Assembly (NCBI GenBank): GCA_002389905.1
Contig: DGRE01000060.1
Location: 106,166-170,165 of the forward strand
Origin: Hungatella sp. UBA4396
GTDB lineage: Bacteria; Bacillota; Clostridia; Lachnospirales; Lachnospiraceae
Length of the DNA stretch: 64,000 nt
Reading direction: 5' to 3'
Numbering within the stretch: the stretch's first letter is position 1; each line of letters opens with the position of its first letter. The position numbers and the translations under genes were made by a program. This document shows positions 35,522-43,100 of the stretch, one piece after another. The notes under the pieces are model-generated. The model saw nothing but the letters and a program-made list of their open reading frames with translations. It did not search any database and was not told the DNA's origin.

Positions 35522-35776
35522 ATGTTACATCCATCTTATTCAGATTTGATTAATGTAGTAAACAGTGAGGTAGAGCCTGGAGATGCTCCTATTATAAACA
35601 GCCGGTATTCCATCGTGATTGCGGCGGCAAAAAGAGCGAGACAGATCATCGGCGGAGCAGAGCCGGAGCTTACGGAGCCAGGAAAAAAACCGCTTTCCAT
35701 GGCTGTGGAGGAACTGTATCAGGGTGAAGTGAAGATTTTAAGCGAAACAGAAGAAACAGAAGAAGAGGATAATTAG
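35522..35776 (+). CDS. rpoZ: RNA polymerase omega subunit
   Basis: 84-aa omega subunit that helps assemble beta'. The conserved helix SRYSIVIAAAKRARQI lies near residues 27-42; the C-terminal third is acidic. Ribosome site AAAGGGGAATG overlaps the spacer. Followed by a terminator. Confidence 0.92.
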   Translation: MLHPSYSDLINVVNSEVEPGDAPIINSRYSIVIAAAKRARQIIGGAEPELTEPGKKPLSMAVEELYQGEVKILSETEETEEEDN

Positions 35777-35780
35777 GAGG

Positions 35781-35815
35781 AAGGCTGTCTCCCCTTTTGG
35801 AGAGATAGCCTTTTT
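35781..35815 (+). terminator. Terminator between rpoZ and rimO
   Basis: AAGGCTGTCTCC / GGAGAGATAGCCTT stem with a CCTTTT loop, followed by five T. rimO starts 38 bp later without a clear promoter, so some read-through is likely. Confidence 0.8.
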
Positions 35816-35853
35816 AATGGTTCCTTTTATGAAAGAGAGACAGGAGTTAAAGA

Positions 35854-37194
35854 ATGAAATTATTATGCATTTCACTGGGCTGTGACAAAAATCTGGTTGA
35901 TACGGAGATGATGCTGGGCCTTTTGAATAAAGACGGATATACTTTTACGGATGATGAATACGAAGCAGATGTCATTGTGATCAACACCTGCTGCTTTATC
36001 AATGATGCAAAGGAAGAGAGCATCAACACCATTCTGGAAATGGCTCAGAGAAAGGCGGACGGCAAGTGCAAGGCCCTTATTGTGACCGGATGTCTGGCCC
36101 AGAGGTATAAGCAGGAAATCATTGATGAGATCCCGGAGGTAGATGGGATTTTGGGAACCTCCACCTATGATGAGATTTCCAGAGTTTTAAGCGATGCTTT
36201 AGGAGGCAAGGAGCATGTTCAATGCTTCCATGAGCTGAGCGGATTTCCGGAGCAGGAGGCAGAGCGTGTTCTCACCACTGGCGGTCATTATGCATTTTTA
36301 AAGATTGCAGAAGGATGTGACAAGCACTGCACCTACTGTATCATTCCAAGCCTCAGGGGAAGCTACCGCAGTGTTCCCATGGAACGCCTGATTAAAGAGG
36401 CGGAAAGTCTGGCGGAAAAGGGAGTGAAGGAGCTGATTTTAGTGGCTCAGGAAACCACCCTTTACGGAATGGATTTATACGGAAAGAAATCTCTGCCCGA
36501 GCTTTTAAGAAAGCTGTGCCGCATATCCGGAATCCAGTGGATTCGCGTTCAGTACTGTTATCCGGAGGAGATTACGGAGGAGCTGATCCAGACCATAAAG
36601 GAAGAGGAAAAGATATGTTCTTATCTGGACCTGCCCATTCAGCATGCCAGTGACCGGATATTAAAGCTTATGGGAAGAAGAACCACCAAGGCCCAGCTCC
36701 GGGAGATTGTAGAAAAGCTTCGCAGGGAAATTCCTGATATTGCCCTTCGTACCACCTTGATTTCCGGATTTCCGGGAGAAACCCAGGAGGATCACGACGA
36801 GCTGGTGGAATTTGTGGATGAGATGGAGTTTGAACGTCTGGGAGTATTCGCTTATTCTGCAGAGGAGGACACTCCTGCCGCGGAGTTACCAGATCAGGTT
36901 CCTCAGGAAGTGAAGGAGGAGCGCCGGGATGAAATCATGGAGCTTCAGCAGGAAATTTCCCTGGCCCATTCCCAGGATATGATCGGGAAAAGCCTGGAGG
37001 TTATGATAGAAGGAAAAGTAGCCGATGAAAATGCATATGTAGGGCGTACTTATATGGATGGACCTGGAGTGGATGGAATGATCTTTGTCCAGACCGGGGT
37101 GGAACTGATGTCAGGTGATTTTGCCAAAGTCCGGGTGACCGGGGCCATGGAATATGATTTGATAGGAGAATTGGAAGATGAATTTACCGAATAA
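35854..37194 (+). CDS. rimO: Ribosomal protein S12 methylthiotransferase
   Basis: 446-aa radical-SAM methylthiotransferase that modifies an Asp of S12. The N-terminal UPF0004 domain supplies three Cys (SLGCDKN, NTCCFI, TGCLAQR) for the auxiliary cluster, the SAM cluster motif is CDKHCTYC, and a TRAM domain occupies the C-terminal ~65 residues. RimO is favoured over MiaB by the SLGCDKNLVDTE start. The 3' end overlaps pgsA by 17 bp. Confidence 0.93.
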   Translation: MKLLCISLGCDKNLVDTEMMLGLLNKDGYTFTDDEYEADVIVINTCCFINDAKEESINTILEMAQRKADGKCKALIVTGCLAQRYKQEIIDEIPEVDGILGTSTYDEISRVLSDALGGKEHVQCFHELSGFPEQEAERVLTTGGHYAFLKIAEGCDKHCTYCIIPSLRGSYRSVPMERLIKEAESLAEKGVKELILVAQETTLYGMDLYGKKSLPELLRKLCRISGIQWIRVQYCYPEEITEELIQTIKEEEKICSYLDLPIQHASDRILKLMGRRTTKAQLREIVEKLRREIPDIALRTTLISGFPGETQEDHDELVEFVDEMEFERLGVFAYSAEEDTPAAELPDQVPQEVKEERRDEIMELQQEISLAHSQDMIGKSLEVMIEGKVADENAYVGRTYMDGPGVDGMIFVQTGVELMSGDFAKVRVTGAMEYDLIGELEDEFTE

Positions 37195-37720
37195 GCTTAC
37201 GATTTTAAGGGTTATCATGATTCCGTTTTTTGTGCTGTTTATGCTGTTAGAGGGCGGACTTAATCCGCTGTACCGTTATATTGCTGCTGCTATCTTTATT
37301 GTAGCCAGCTTTACGGACTGGCTGGATGGGAACATCGCCAGAAAGTATGGTTTGGTGACTAATTTTGGAAAGTTTATGGACCCTCTGGCGGACAAGCTGC
37401 TGGTCTGTTCCGGCCTTATCTGCTTTACAGGCCTGGGCCAGATTTCCGCCTGGATTGTCATACTGATTATAAGCCGGGAATTCATTATCAGCGGCTTCCG
37501 TCTGGTGGCTTCCGACAATGGAGTGGTCATTGCGGCAAGCTACTGGGGAAAGCTTAAAACTGTATCACAGATGATTATGTCGGTGCTCCTGATCTTAAAC
37601 ATTCCGGCGCTTTCTTTTGTTACGGTTATCTTTATCTGGATTGCGACGGCACTTACGCTGATCTCCTTAGTTGACTATATTGTGAAAAATTATAAGGTTC
37701 TTATAGAAGGGAGCATGTAA
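37178..37720 (+). CDS. pgsA: CDP-diacylglycerol-glycerol-3-phosphate 3-phosphatidyltransferase
   Basis: 180-aa membrane enzyme making phosphatidylglycerol-phosphate. The CDP-alcohol phosphotransferase signature is complete: DWLDGNIAR ... GKFMDPLAD. Four to five hydrophobic spans. Starts inside the end of rimO (ATGAATTTACCG). Followed 2 bp later by cinA, an arrangement common in Firmicutes. Confidence 0.94.
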   Translation: MNLPNKLTILRVIMIPFFVLFMLLEGGLNPLYRYIAAAIFIVASFTDWLDGNIARKYGLVTNFGKFMDPLADKLLVCSGLICFTGLGQISAWIVILIISREFIISGFRLVASDNGVVIAASYWGKLKTVSQMIMSVLLILNIPALSFVTVIFIWIATALTLISLVDYIVKNYKVLIEGSM

Positions 37721-37722
37721 TT

Positions 37723-38970
37723 ATGGTTGTGGAACTGATTTCAGTTGGAACAGAGCTTTTGCTGGGAAATATCGTAAATACCAACACCCAGTATCTGGCG
37801 GAAAAATGCGCTCTTTTAGGACTTTCCATGTATCATCAGGTGACGGTGGGGGACAACAGGGAGCGCCTTTCAGCGGCATTTTCAGAAGCTTTAAACCGCT
37901 CTGATGTGGTCATCCTGACCGGAGGCTTAGGGCCTACGGAGGATGATCTGACAAAAGAGGTCTGTGCAGAGGTCCTCGGTTTTTCTTTGGAGGAGGATTC
38001 CCATACCAGAGAGAGAATCCAGGAATTTTTCAGGAGAAGCAACTATAAAAAGATTCCGGACAACAACTGGAAACAGGCACTTGTTCCTCATGGCGCAAAG
38101 GTTCTCGACAACAGCAATGGTACAGCTCCCGGGCTGATCCTGGAAAAGGATGGAAAAACTGCAATCTTACTTCCAGGACCTCCGGGTGAATTGACTCCTC
38201 TCTTTCAGGAACAGGTATATCCATACCTTCAAAAGCTGCAGCCGGAGGTGATCCGTTCCCAGATGGTCAAGATATGCGGCCAGGGAGAAAGCCAGGTGGA
38301 GGACCGGATTCTGGACTTAATTGACGGCCAGTCCAATCCTACCATTGCCACTTATGCCAAAACAGCGGAAGTCCATTTGCGGATCACGGCCAGAGCTTCC
38401 GGCGAAGAGGAAGCAAAGAAGCTGTTAAAGCCTGTGGTAAAGGAAATCAAAAACCGTTTTGGCAGGGATGTGTATACGGTAAAGGGAGAGGAAACCCTTG
38501 AAATGGCGGTTGTCTCCCTTTTGAAAAAGCATGAATTGACGGTGACTACGGCGGAATCCTGTACCGGGGGTTTAATTGCCGGACGGCTGGTCAATGTGCC
38601 GGGAGCTTCCGAGGTATTTAACCAGGGCTTTATCACCTATTCCAATAAATCCAAGAGAAAGGTTCTCGGCGTCAGCAAGGGGACATTAAAAAAATACGGT
38701 GCTGTCAGTGAGCAGACAGCCAAAGAAATGGCGACAGGCGGCGTGCTGGCTGCTGATGCTGATGTCTGCATTGCTGTTACCGGAATTGCAGGGCCTGGGG
38801 CAGACGGCGAAAAACCTGTAGGACTGGTCTATATTGCCTGCTTTATAAAGGATAAGGTGGCAGTGGAGGAGTACCATTTTAGGGGAAACCGGGAAAAGAT
38901 CAGGGAACAGTCTGTAACAAAGGCGCTGGACATGCTGCGCCGTTCTATCCTTTCCAGCTGTCAATCATAA
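37723..38970 (+). CDS. cinA: CinA-family competence/damage-inducible protein (MoCF + NMN deamidase domains)
   Basis: 415-aa two-domain protein. Residues 1-170 are a molybdopterin-binding-like (MoCF) domain with ISVGTELLLGN and TGGLGPTEDD; residues ~250-415 are the CinA C-terminal domain (TTAESCTGGLIAGRL, VTGIAGPGADGEKP), which in characterised members deamidates NMN. Normal full-length architecture. In many Firmicutes it precedes recA, which is not seen here. Confidence 0.92.
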   Translation: MVVELISVGTELLLGNIVNTNTQYLAEKCALLGLSMYHQVTVGDNRERLSAAFSEALNRSDVVILTGGLGPTEDDLTKEVCAEVLGFSLEEDSHTRERIQEFFRRSNYKKIPDNNWKQALVPHGAKVLDNSNGTAPGLILEKDGKTAILLPGPPGELTPLFQEQVYPYLQKLQPEVIRSQMVKICGQGESQVEDRILDLIDGQSNPTIATYAKTAEVHLRITARASGEEEAKKLLKPVVKEIKNRFGRDVYTVKGEETLEMAVVSLLKKHELTVTTAESCTGGLIAGRLVNVPGASEVFNQGFITYSNKSKRKVLGVSKGTLKKYGAVSEQTAKEMATGGVLAADADVCIAVTGIAGPGADGEKPVGLVYIACFIKDKVAVEEYHFRGNREKIREQSVTKALDMLRRSILSSCQS

Positions 38971-38991
38971 TACCCAAACGGAGGTGATCGA

Positions 38992-40329
38992 TTGGAAACC
39001 CGTTTCATGAAAAAACAGATGTCAGCGGCCTATCAGTATTCCTGGGTCAGGCTGGTGCTGAATTACTATACGTTATTTGAGACCATTGCTGAGAAAACCC
39101 AGGTTTCAGAGGAAGTTATGGGCTGCTGCCAAAGGCTCAACTCTCTGATGGAGGCTCAGCTTTCTAAAAAGAATATCCAGTCCGGCCTGCTGGAGCTGAG
39201 GGGCCATATCACCCGCAGGGTCGAGACCCTCACCTCCTATACGGACTGCTTTCAAATTTACGCCTATGTTTTAAACCGTTTGGAACGGAAATTTGAAACC
39301 ATGCCGGAAACAGGGCTTGACGAAGAGGATCTGGTTTTGCGGCTGATGGAATTTATAGAAGCTGCCGGGGATGCGCCTGTCAGGTATGAAAGAATCAGAA
39401 ATATCATAGAGCAGCTTCCGGTCCGCTTGACAAAGCAGAAATTTTTCAGCTTTATCATGGAAGGGCTTTCGGTTTATCTGGGGGCTTCCAGAAAGAGCCT
39501 GGAGGATATGATGTATGTTCTTCGGACAGAGTCTATGGTGAGTCTGGGACCGGATATGGAGGAATATCAGTCCCTTTATAAGACCCTGGAAAAGCTTCGT
39601 GGGGCGGATTACCGCACTATGACAGCCGAAAGCTATGAAGAAGTATCTTCCCTTTATAAGCTTGCCTGTGAAAATCTGACAGAGGAAGCGGGAATGTATA
39701 TGATACTTCAGGAGCTTGTCAACGATATGTGTGTGCTGGCTCTTTCCCGTCAGGAGGCCCTTGTGGATGAAAAGGAAGAAGCTTTTTACCAATCCCTTGT
39801 GTCAGAGATTTTAGAAAAGTTTCTCAAGGAAGATTATTCGCCGGGAGATGAAGCCTTTTTTGATAAGCTGACCCGTCTGGAAGGGAAGCAGGAGGCTTAT
39901 TATGAGCGCTATTTAAGGACAGAGCTTCCGAAGGAAAATGAAGAGGGTCAGCTTGATCCTGATTTTATCAATGCGGTGAATGTTGACAGGCTTTTATCGG
40001 GAAGCAGCTTTGCAGAGCTGAAACAGCCTGAGGAAAATGCCAAACAAGAATCAGCGGAAGAAGTAAAAGAGGTTGACCGCCCCTGGCTGGAACAAGTGGC
40101 GGGAGAGTATTTCAAGGAACTGGAAACGGTGTTTTCCGGGACCTCCAAGCCAGTGGTCCGGGCTATTATGGCAAAGGTTTTATCTGATCTTCCCGTTTAT
40201 TTCCGTTCCATGAGCGAAATCGAGGATTACATCAGGGGAAGCCTGGAAAGCTGTCTGGATGAAGAGGAAAAGGAAACCTGCAAGGAGTTATTGGAAGAGC
40301 TGATGGATTATGAAAATATTCTGGTCTGA
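38992..40329 (+). CDS. Unrecognised helical protein
   Basis: 445-aa soluble, mostly alpha-helical, acidic protein I do not recognise. No membrane span, metal motif or nucleotide-binding loop is visible; the C-terminal ~90 residues are very Glu-rich. It starts with TTG, chosen because GGAGGTG ends 5 nt upstream, while the first ATG (39007) is 20 nt away. Located between cinA and a run of genes ending in gerW; its end overlaps the next start, so it belongs to that operon. Confidence 0.7.
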   Translation: METRFMKKQMSAAYQYSWVRLVLNYYTLFETIAEKTQVSEEVMGCCQRLNSLMEAQLSKKNIQSGLLELRGHITRRVETLTSYTDCFQIYAYVLNRLERKFETMPETGLDEEDLVLRLMEFIEAAGDAPVRYERIRNIIEQLPVRLTKQKFFSFIMEGLSVYLGASRKSLEDMMYVLRTESMVSLGPDMEEYQSLYKTLEKLRGADYRTMTAESYEEVSSLYKLACENLTEEAGMYMILQELVNDMCVLALSRQEALVDEKEEAFYQSLVSEILEKFLKEDYSPGDEAFFDKLTRLEGKQEAYYERYLRTELPKENEEGQLDPDFINAVNVDRLLSGSSFAELKQPEENAKQESAEEVKEVDRPWLEQVAGEYFKELETVFSGTSKPVVRAIMAKVLSDLPVYFRSMSEIEDYIRGSLESCLDEEEKETCKELLEELMDYENILV

Positions 40330-40639
40330 CCATTTGTATGTGGGAGAAAATGCAAGAAGAAAACGTTACCGTATCATCCGGGGAATCCGCAGATTGAAGC
40401 CCATACCCGGAAGTTATGTGATTACACCTGCTTCCGATGGGAATAATATACTTGATATCTGCCCGGCATCTTTGCTGGTATCCCCTTTTTACCCGGAAAA
40501 AGAGCTTCTCGTTATCGGTATTGCGTCAAGCTACTGGGAAGCCTTGGAGGTGGCCCGGTGCATTGTGGATGAGATGTACGGTCAAACAGGCGGCTTTGAC
40601 CTGCTTTCTTTCATAGGGGGAGAGGCCCGTAAGGTGTGA
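40310..40639 (+). CDS. Unrecognised small protein
   Basis: 109-aa protein of unknown function. It begins MKIFWSDHLYVGENARRKR and has a hydrophobic central stretch (LVIGIASSYWEALEVARCIVDEM) that reads as a buried strand-helix unit rather than a membrane span. The start overlaps the previous gene by 20 bp, and the following DUF2953 gene begins 1 bp after its stop, suggesting translational coupling. Confidence 0.68.
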   Translation: MKIFWSDHLYVGENARRKRYRIIRGIRRLKPIPGSYVITPASDGNNILDICPASLLVSPFYPEKELLVIGIASSYWEALEVARCIVDEMYGQTGGFDLLSFIGGEARKV

Positions 40640-40640
40640 G

Positions 40641-41639
40641 GTGTCCATGGTTCATATTATTTTACTTATATTAAAAATCTTAGGACTGCTGCTTCTTGTG
40701 GTGCTTGGCCTGATTTTATTATTGCTTTTACTGGTCCTTTTTGTTCCGGTCCGGTATCGGGCTGAGGGCTCATATGATGAAAAGGTGAAGGGGAAAGTCA
40801 GGGTTTCCTGGCTGCTGCATCTCATTTCAGTGACCCTTTCTTACGAAAAGGACTTCATTATGACGGTCCGGTTATTTGGATTTCGGATTTTAAAGCCGAA
40901 AAAGATGGATCATGAGCTGAGGGAAGCCGGTGAGATTATGGTTCAGACCATGGAAATAAAGCCGGAGGAAGCAGTAGAGGATATAAAAGAAGAGATACAG
41001 AAAAAACCTGAAAAAGGGAGCAAGAGCCGGGCTCTGTCCCGTAAGGAAAAAAAGTCTCAAAGCCGGGTCTGGTCCTATGAGGAAGAAGATATCCAAAGCC
41101 ATACTCAATCTCATGAGGAAGAAGATATCCACAACCGAAGCCAGCCTTCTAAAGAGGAAAAACCACCAGAAAATGATGGAAAAATTTCCTGGTTTTCAAA
41201 GCTGAAGGAGAAAATCAGGAAGCAAGTGTTAAAACTTAAGTTTTTTTTCCACCGGATTTGTGATACACTGAAAGCAGTAAAAGATAAGAAAGAGATGGTA
41301 CAAGCCTGGGTTTCCAATAAGGAAAACCAGAAAACAGTGAAGCTGCTTTTGAGGCAGTTTAAAAAGCTGATCCGCCATATCCTTCCCCGCAGGGGAAAAG
41401 GAAATGTTACCTTTGGTTTTGACGACCCTTATTTGACGGGACAGGTGCTGACCTATGCAAGCGTGATTTATCCGTTTTGCTACAAGCATCTGAATCTATA
41501 TCCGGTTTTTGACCAGGTGGTATTTAAGGCAGATGGAAATTTCAAAGGAAAAATACGAATTGGAACGGTCCTTGCCATTGGAGGCCGGATGCTGCTTGAC
41601 AAGAATTTCAGAGTTCAGTTGAAGAAATGGCTTCGGTAA
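40641..41639 (+). CDS. DUF2953 membrane-anchored protein (YtfI-like)
   Basis: 332-aa protein with one strong N-terminal transmembrane helix (residues ~5-33, very Leu-rich), a middle region of charged low complexity, and a C-terminal DUF2953 segment (GKGNVTFGFDDPYLTGQVL). The middle contains a 12-residue tandem repeat (EEEDI core), encoded by an 18-bp exact DNA repeat at 41078-41095 and 41114-41131. In Bacillus the DUF2953 gene ytfI is next to ytfJ (gerW), as here. GTG 40641 is used as start; ATG 40647 is an alternative. Confidence 0.82.
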   Translation: MSMVHIILLILKILGLLLLVVLGLILLLLLLVLFVPVRYRAEGSYDEKVKGKVRVSWLLHLISVTLSYEKDFIMTVRLFGFRILKPKKMDHELREAGEIMVQTMEIKPEEAVEDIKEEIQKKPEKGSKSRALSRKEKKSQSRVWSYEEEDIQSHTQSHEEEDIHNRSQPSKEEKPPENDGKISWFSKLKEKIRKQVLKLKFFFHRICDTLKAVKDKKEMVQAWVSNKENQKTVKLLLRQFKKLIRHILPRRGKGNVTFGFDDPYLTGQVLTYASVIYPFCYKHLNLYPVFDQVVFKADGNFKGKIRIGTVLAIGGRMLLDKNFRVQLKKWLR

Positions 41640-41672
41640 AGGATTGAATTGATAAAGGAGGAATTGCTTAAA

Positions 41673-42083
41673 GTGGCAGATAATAATTTTACGTCTACAG
41701 TAGAAGCGCTGTTTAAAGGCATGGATACGTTTGTGGCTACAAAAACAGTGGTAGGAGATGCAGTAAAGGTGGATGATACCATCATTTTGCCTTTAGTGGA
41801 TGTGACCTGCGGCATGGCAGCCGGTTCCTTTGCGGGGGATGCCAAGCAAAAGGGAGCAGGCGGAATGCATGCAAAGATGAGCCCCAGCGCAGTTTTGATC
41901 ATCCAAAACGGAGTGACAAAGCTGATCAATATCAAACAGCAGGATGCTGTGACAAAAATTCTGGACATGGTTCCTGATTTTGTCAATAAGTTTTCCTCAA
42001 GCTCCAAGGATATCTCTCCCGAAGCCTTAAGAGCAGCCGAGGAGATCGCTTCTGCAGGTGAGAAGGGAAAAGGGGAAGAATAA
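41673..42083 (+). CDS. gerW: Spore germination protein GerW / YtfJ family
   Basis: 136-aa sporulation protein required in Bacillus for normal germination and localised to the inner spore membrane. Recognised from FTSTVEALFKGMDTF and the glycine-rich core VTCGMAAGSFAGDAKQKGAGG. The frame continues upstream (TTG at 41649 and 41664), but AAAGGAGG at 41654-41661 fits the GTG at 41673, giving the standard MADNN start. It directly follows the DUF2953 gene. Confidence 0.9.
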   Translation: MADNNFTSTVEALFKGMDTFVATKTVVGDAVKVDDTIILPLVDVTCGMAAGSFAGDAKQKGAGGMHAKMSPSAVLIIQNGVTKLINIKQQDAVTKILDMVPDFVNKFSSSSKDISPEALRAAEEIASAGEKGKGEE

Positions 42084-42137
42084 GAAAAGGATAAGCCGCA
42101 TAGGATATCATATAGCCTGAATGGACTGAGGGATGAT

Positions 42138-42275
42138 ATGAGAAGAGTATGCGGACTTATGCTGTTCTGTTTCGGAGCAGGCATGGCAATCCTGCTTTTT
42201 ATCCCGGCAACTATTTTTACGGTTTTATTTATTATTGGATGTCTGGTATTGGGATACAACCTGTTTTGTTGCTAG
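42138..42275 (+). CDS. 45-aa hydrophobic membrane peptide
   Basis: Short gene encoding a 45-residue protein that starts MRRVCGLMLFCFGAGMA and is almost entirely one or two membrane helices, ending in FCC. GAGGGA lies just upstream of the ATG. It sits between gerW and the convergent rpmB. Small proteins of this kind (MRR-start, two hydrophobic segments) occur at this place in clostridia in my recollection; the function is unknown. Confidence 0.6.
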   Translation: MRRVCGLMLFCFGAGMAILLFIPATIFTVLFIIGCLVLGYNLFCC

Positions 42276-42299
42276 GAGGATTTTGCTGTAAAAACAAAT

Positions 42300-42325
42300 A
42301 GCCCGCCCTTTGGGGGCAGGCTTGT
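42300..42325 (+). terminator. Candidate terminator after the 45-aa gene
   Basis: GCC-GCCC pairs with GGGC-GGC (one mismatch), loop TTTGG, but the following TTGTAG is only weakly T-rich. Confidence 0.4.
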
Positions 42326-42332
42326 AGAGGAT

Positions 42333-42365
42333 AAAAAATACTCCTGACTGATACCAGCCAGGAGT
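42333..42365 (-). terminator. Terminator of rpmB
   Basis: Minus strand: ACTCCTGGCTG-GTAT-CAGTCAGGAGT followed by ATTTTTT. Confidence 0.85.
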
Positions 42366-42374
42366 TTCCTTTGA

Positions 42375-42560
42375 TTAAGCTCTTTCAATTAATCCGGATC
42401 TTAAGCAGGAAGTACATACGTACATCTTCTTAGCGCCGCCGTTAACTTTTACTTTAACAGACTTGACATTTGCTTTCCACATTTTGTTAGATCTTCTATG
42501 GGAATGGCTCACTGCGTTTCCAAAGTGAGCAGCTTTTTCACAAATTGCACATTTAGCCAT
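42375..42560 (-). CDS. rpmB: 50S ribosomal protein L28
   Basis: 61-aa ribosomal protein with four zinc-ligand cysteines (C4, C7, C49, C52: CAIC and CTSC), i.e. the C+ form. Other landmarks are GNAVSHSHRRSNKMWKAN and the C-terminal GLIERA. The start is preceded by AAGGAGGTG. Divergent from the Asp23-family gene, as in many Firmicutes (rpmB-yloU-yloV). Confidence 0.97.
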   Translation of the reverse strand: MAKCAICEKAAHFGNAVSHSHRRSNKMWKANVKSVKVKVNGGAKKMYVCTSCLRSGLIERA

Positions 42561-42585
42561 GATTGCACCTCCTTAAAAGCAACTT

Positions 42586-42610
42586 GGATTTTTTATGTTT
42601 TGAAAAATCC
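42586..42610 (-). promoter_or_regulatory. Leader hairpin of rpmB mRNA
   Basis: GGATTTTT / AAAAATCC inverted repeat within the predicted rpmB leader, about 26 nt before the ATG. Might be a regulatory leader; no known L28 leader motif could be assigned. Confidence 0.35.
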
Positions 42611-42621
42611 ACAACAAATGT

Positions 42622-42650
42622 ATGATAACAGAAAATCCTATTATTTGCAA
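42622..42650 (-). promoter_or_regulatory. Promoter of rpmB
   Basis: Minus strand TTGCAA (42650-42645), 17 nt, TATCAT (42627-42622). Confidence 0.65.
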
Positions 42651-42691
42651 GTGAAAAATAAAAATTTGTTTCTTTTTTTGGAAAAATCATG

Positions 42692-42697
42692 TATAAT
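42692..42697 (+). promoter_or_regulatory. -10 element for the Asp23-family gene
   Basis: Perfect TATAAT 33 bp before the ATG; the -35 is poor (T-rich tract at 42669-42680). Confidence 0.45.
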
Positions 42698-42729
42698 CAA
42701 ATAAGACAGAAAGAACGGAGGTAAACAAT

Positions 42730-43086
42730 ATGAAGGGTTATATTAATAATAAACTGGGCGAAATCCAGGTAAGCCCTGATGTTATCGCCATGTATGCCGG
42801 AACCACGGCAGTGGAATGCTTTGGCATTGTAGGCATGGCAGCTGTCAGTATGAAGGACGGTCTCGTTAAGCTTTTAAAGAGAGAAGGTCTGACTCACGGA
42901 ATCAATGTGAATATACAGGACAACCATATCACCATTGATTTTCATGTTATTGTGGCATATGGAATCAGTATTTCTGCAGTAGCTGATAATCTGATTGAAA
43001 ATGTCAAATATAAAGTAGAAGAATTCACCGGCATGACGGTAGATAAAATCAACATCTTCGTAGAAGGTGTGAGAGTGATTGATTAA
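42730..43086 (+). CDS. Asp23/Gls24 family envelope stress protein
   Basis: 118-aa small soluble protein of the Asp23/YloU family: begins GYINNKLGEIQVSPDVIAMYA and ends with TGMTVDKINIFVEGVRVID. Members associate with the membrane or cell envelope and respond to alkaline or envelope stress in Staphylococcus; role in clostridia is not defined. Placed as yloU before yloV, the usual Firmicute order. Confidence 0.9.
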   Translation: MKGYINNKLGEIQVSPDVIAMYAGTTAVECFGIVGMAAVSMKDGLVKLLKREGLTHGINVNIQDNHITIDFHVIVAYGISISAVADNLIENVKYKVEEFTGMTVDKINIFVEGVRVID

Positions 43087-43100
43087 GGAGGAAACTACCT

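Noticed and set aside
39271..39792. 173-codon minus-strand frame inside the 445-aa gene
   Set aside because: Antisense to a frame with good ribosome site and operon coupling; composition typical of a shadow.
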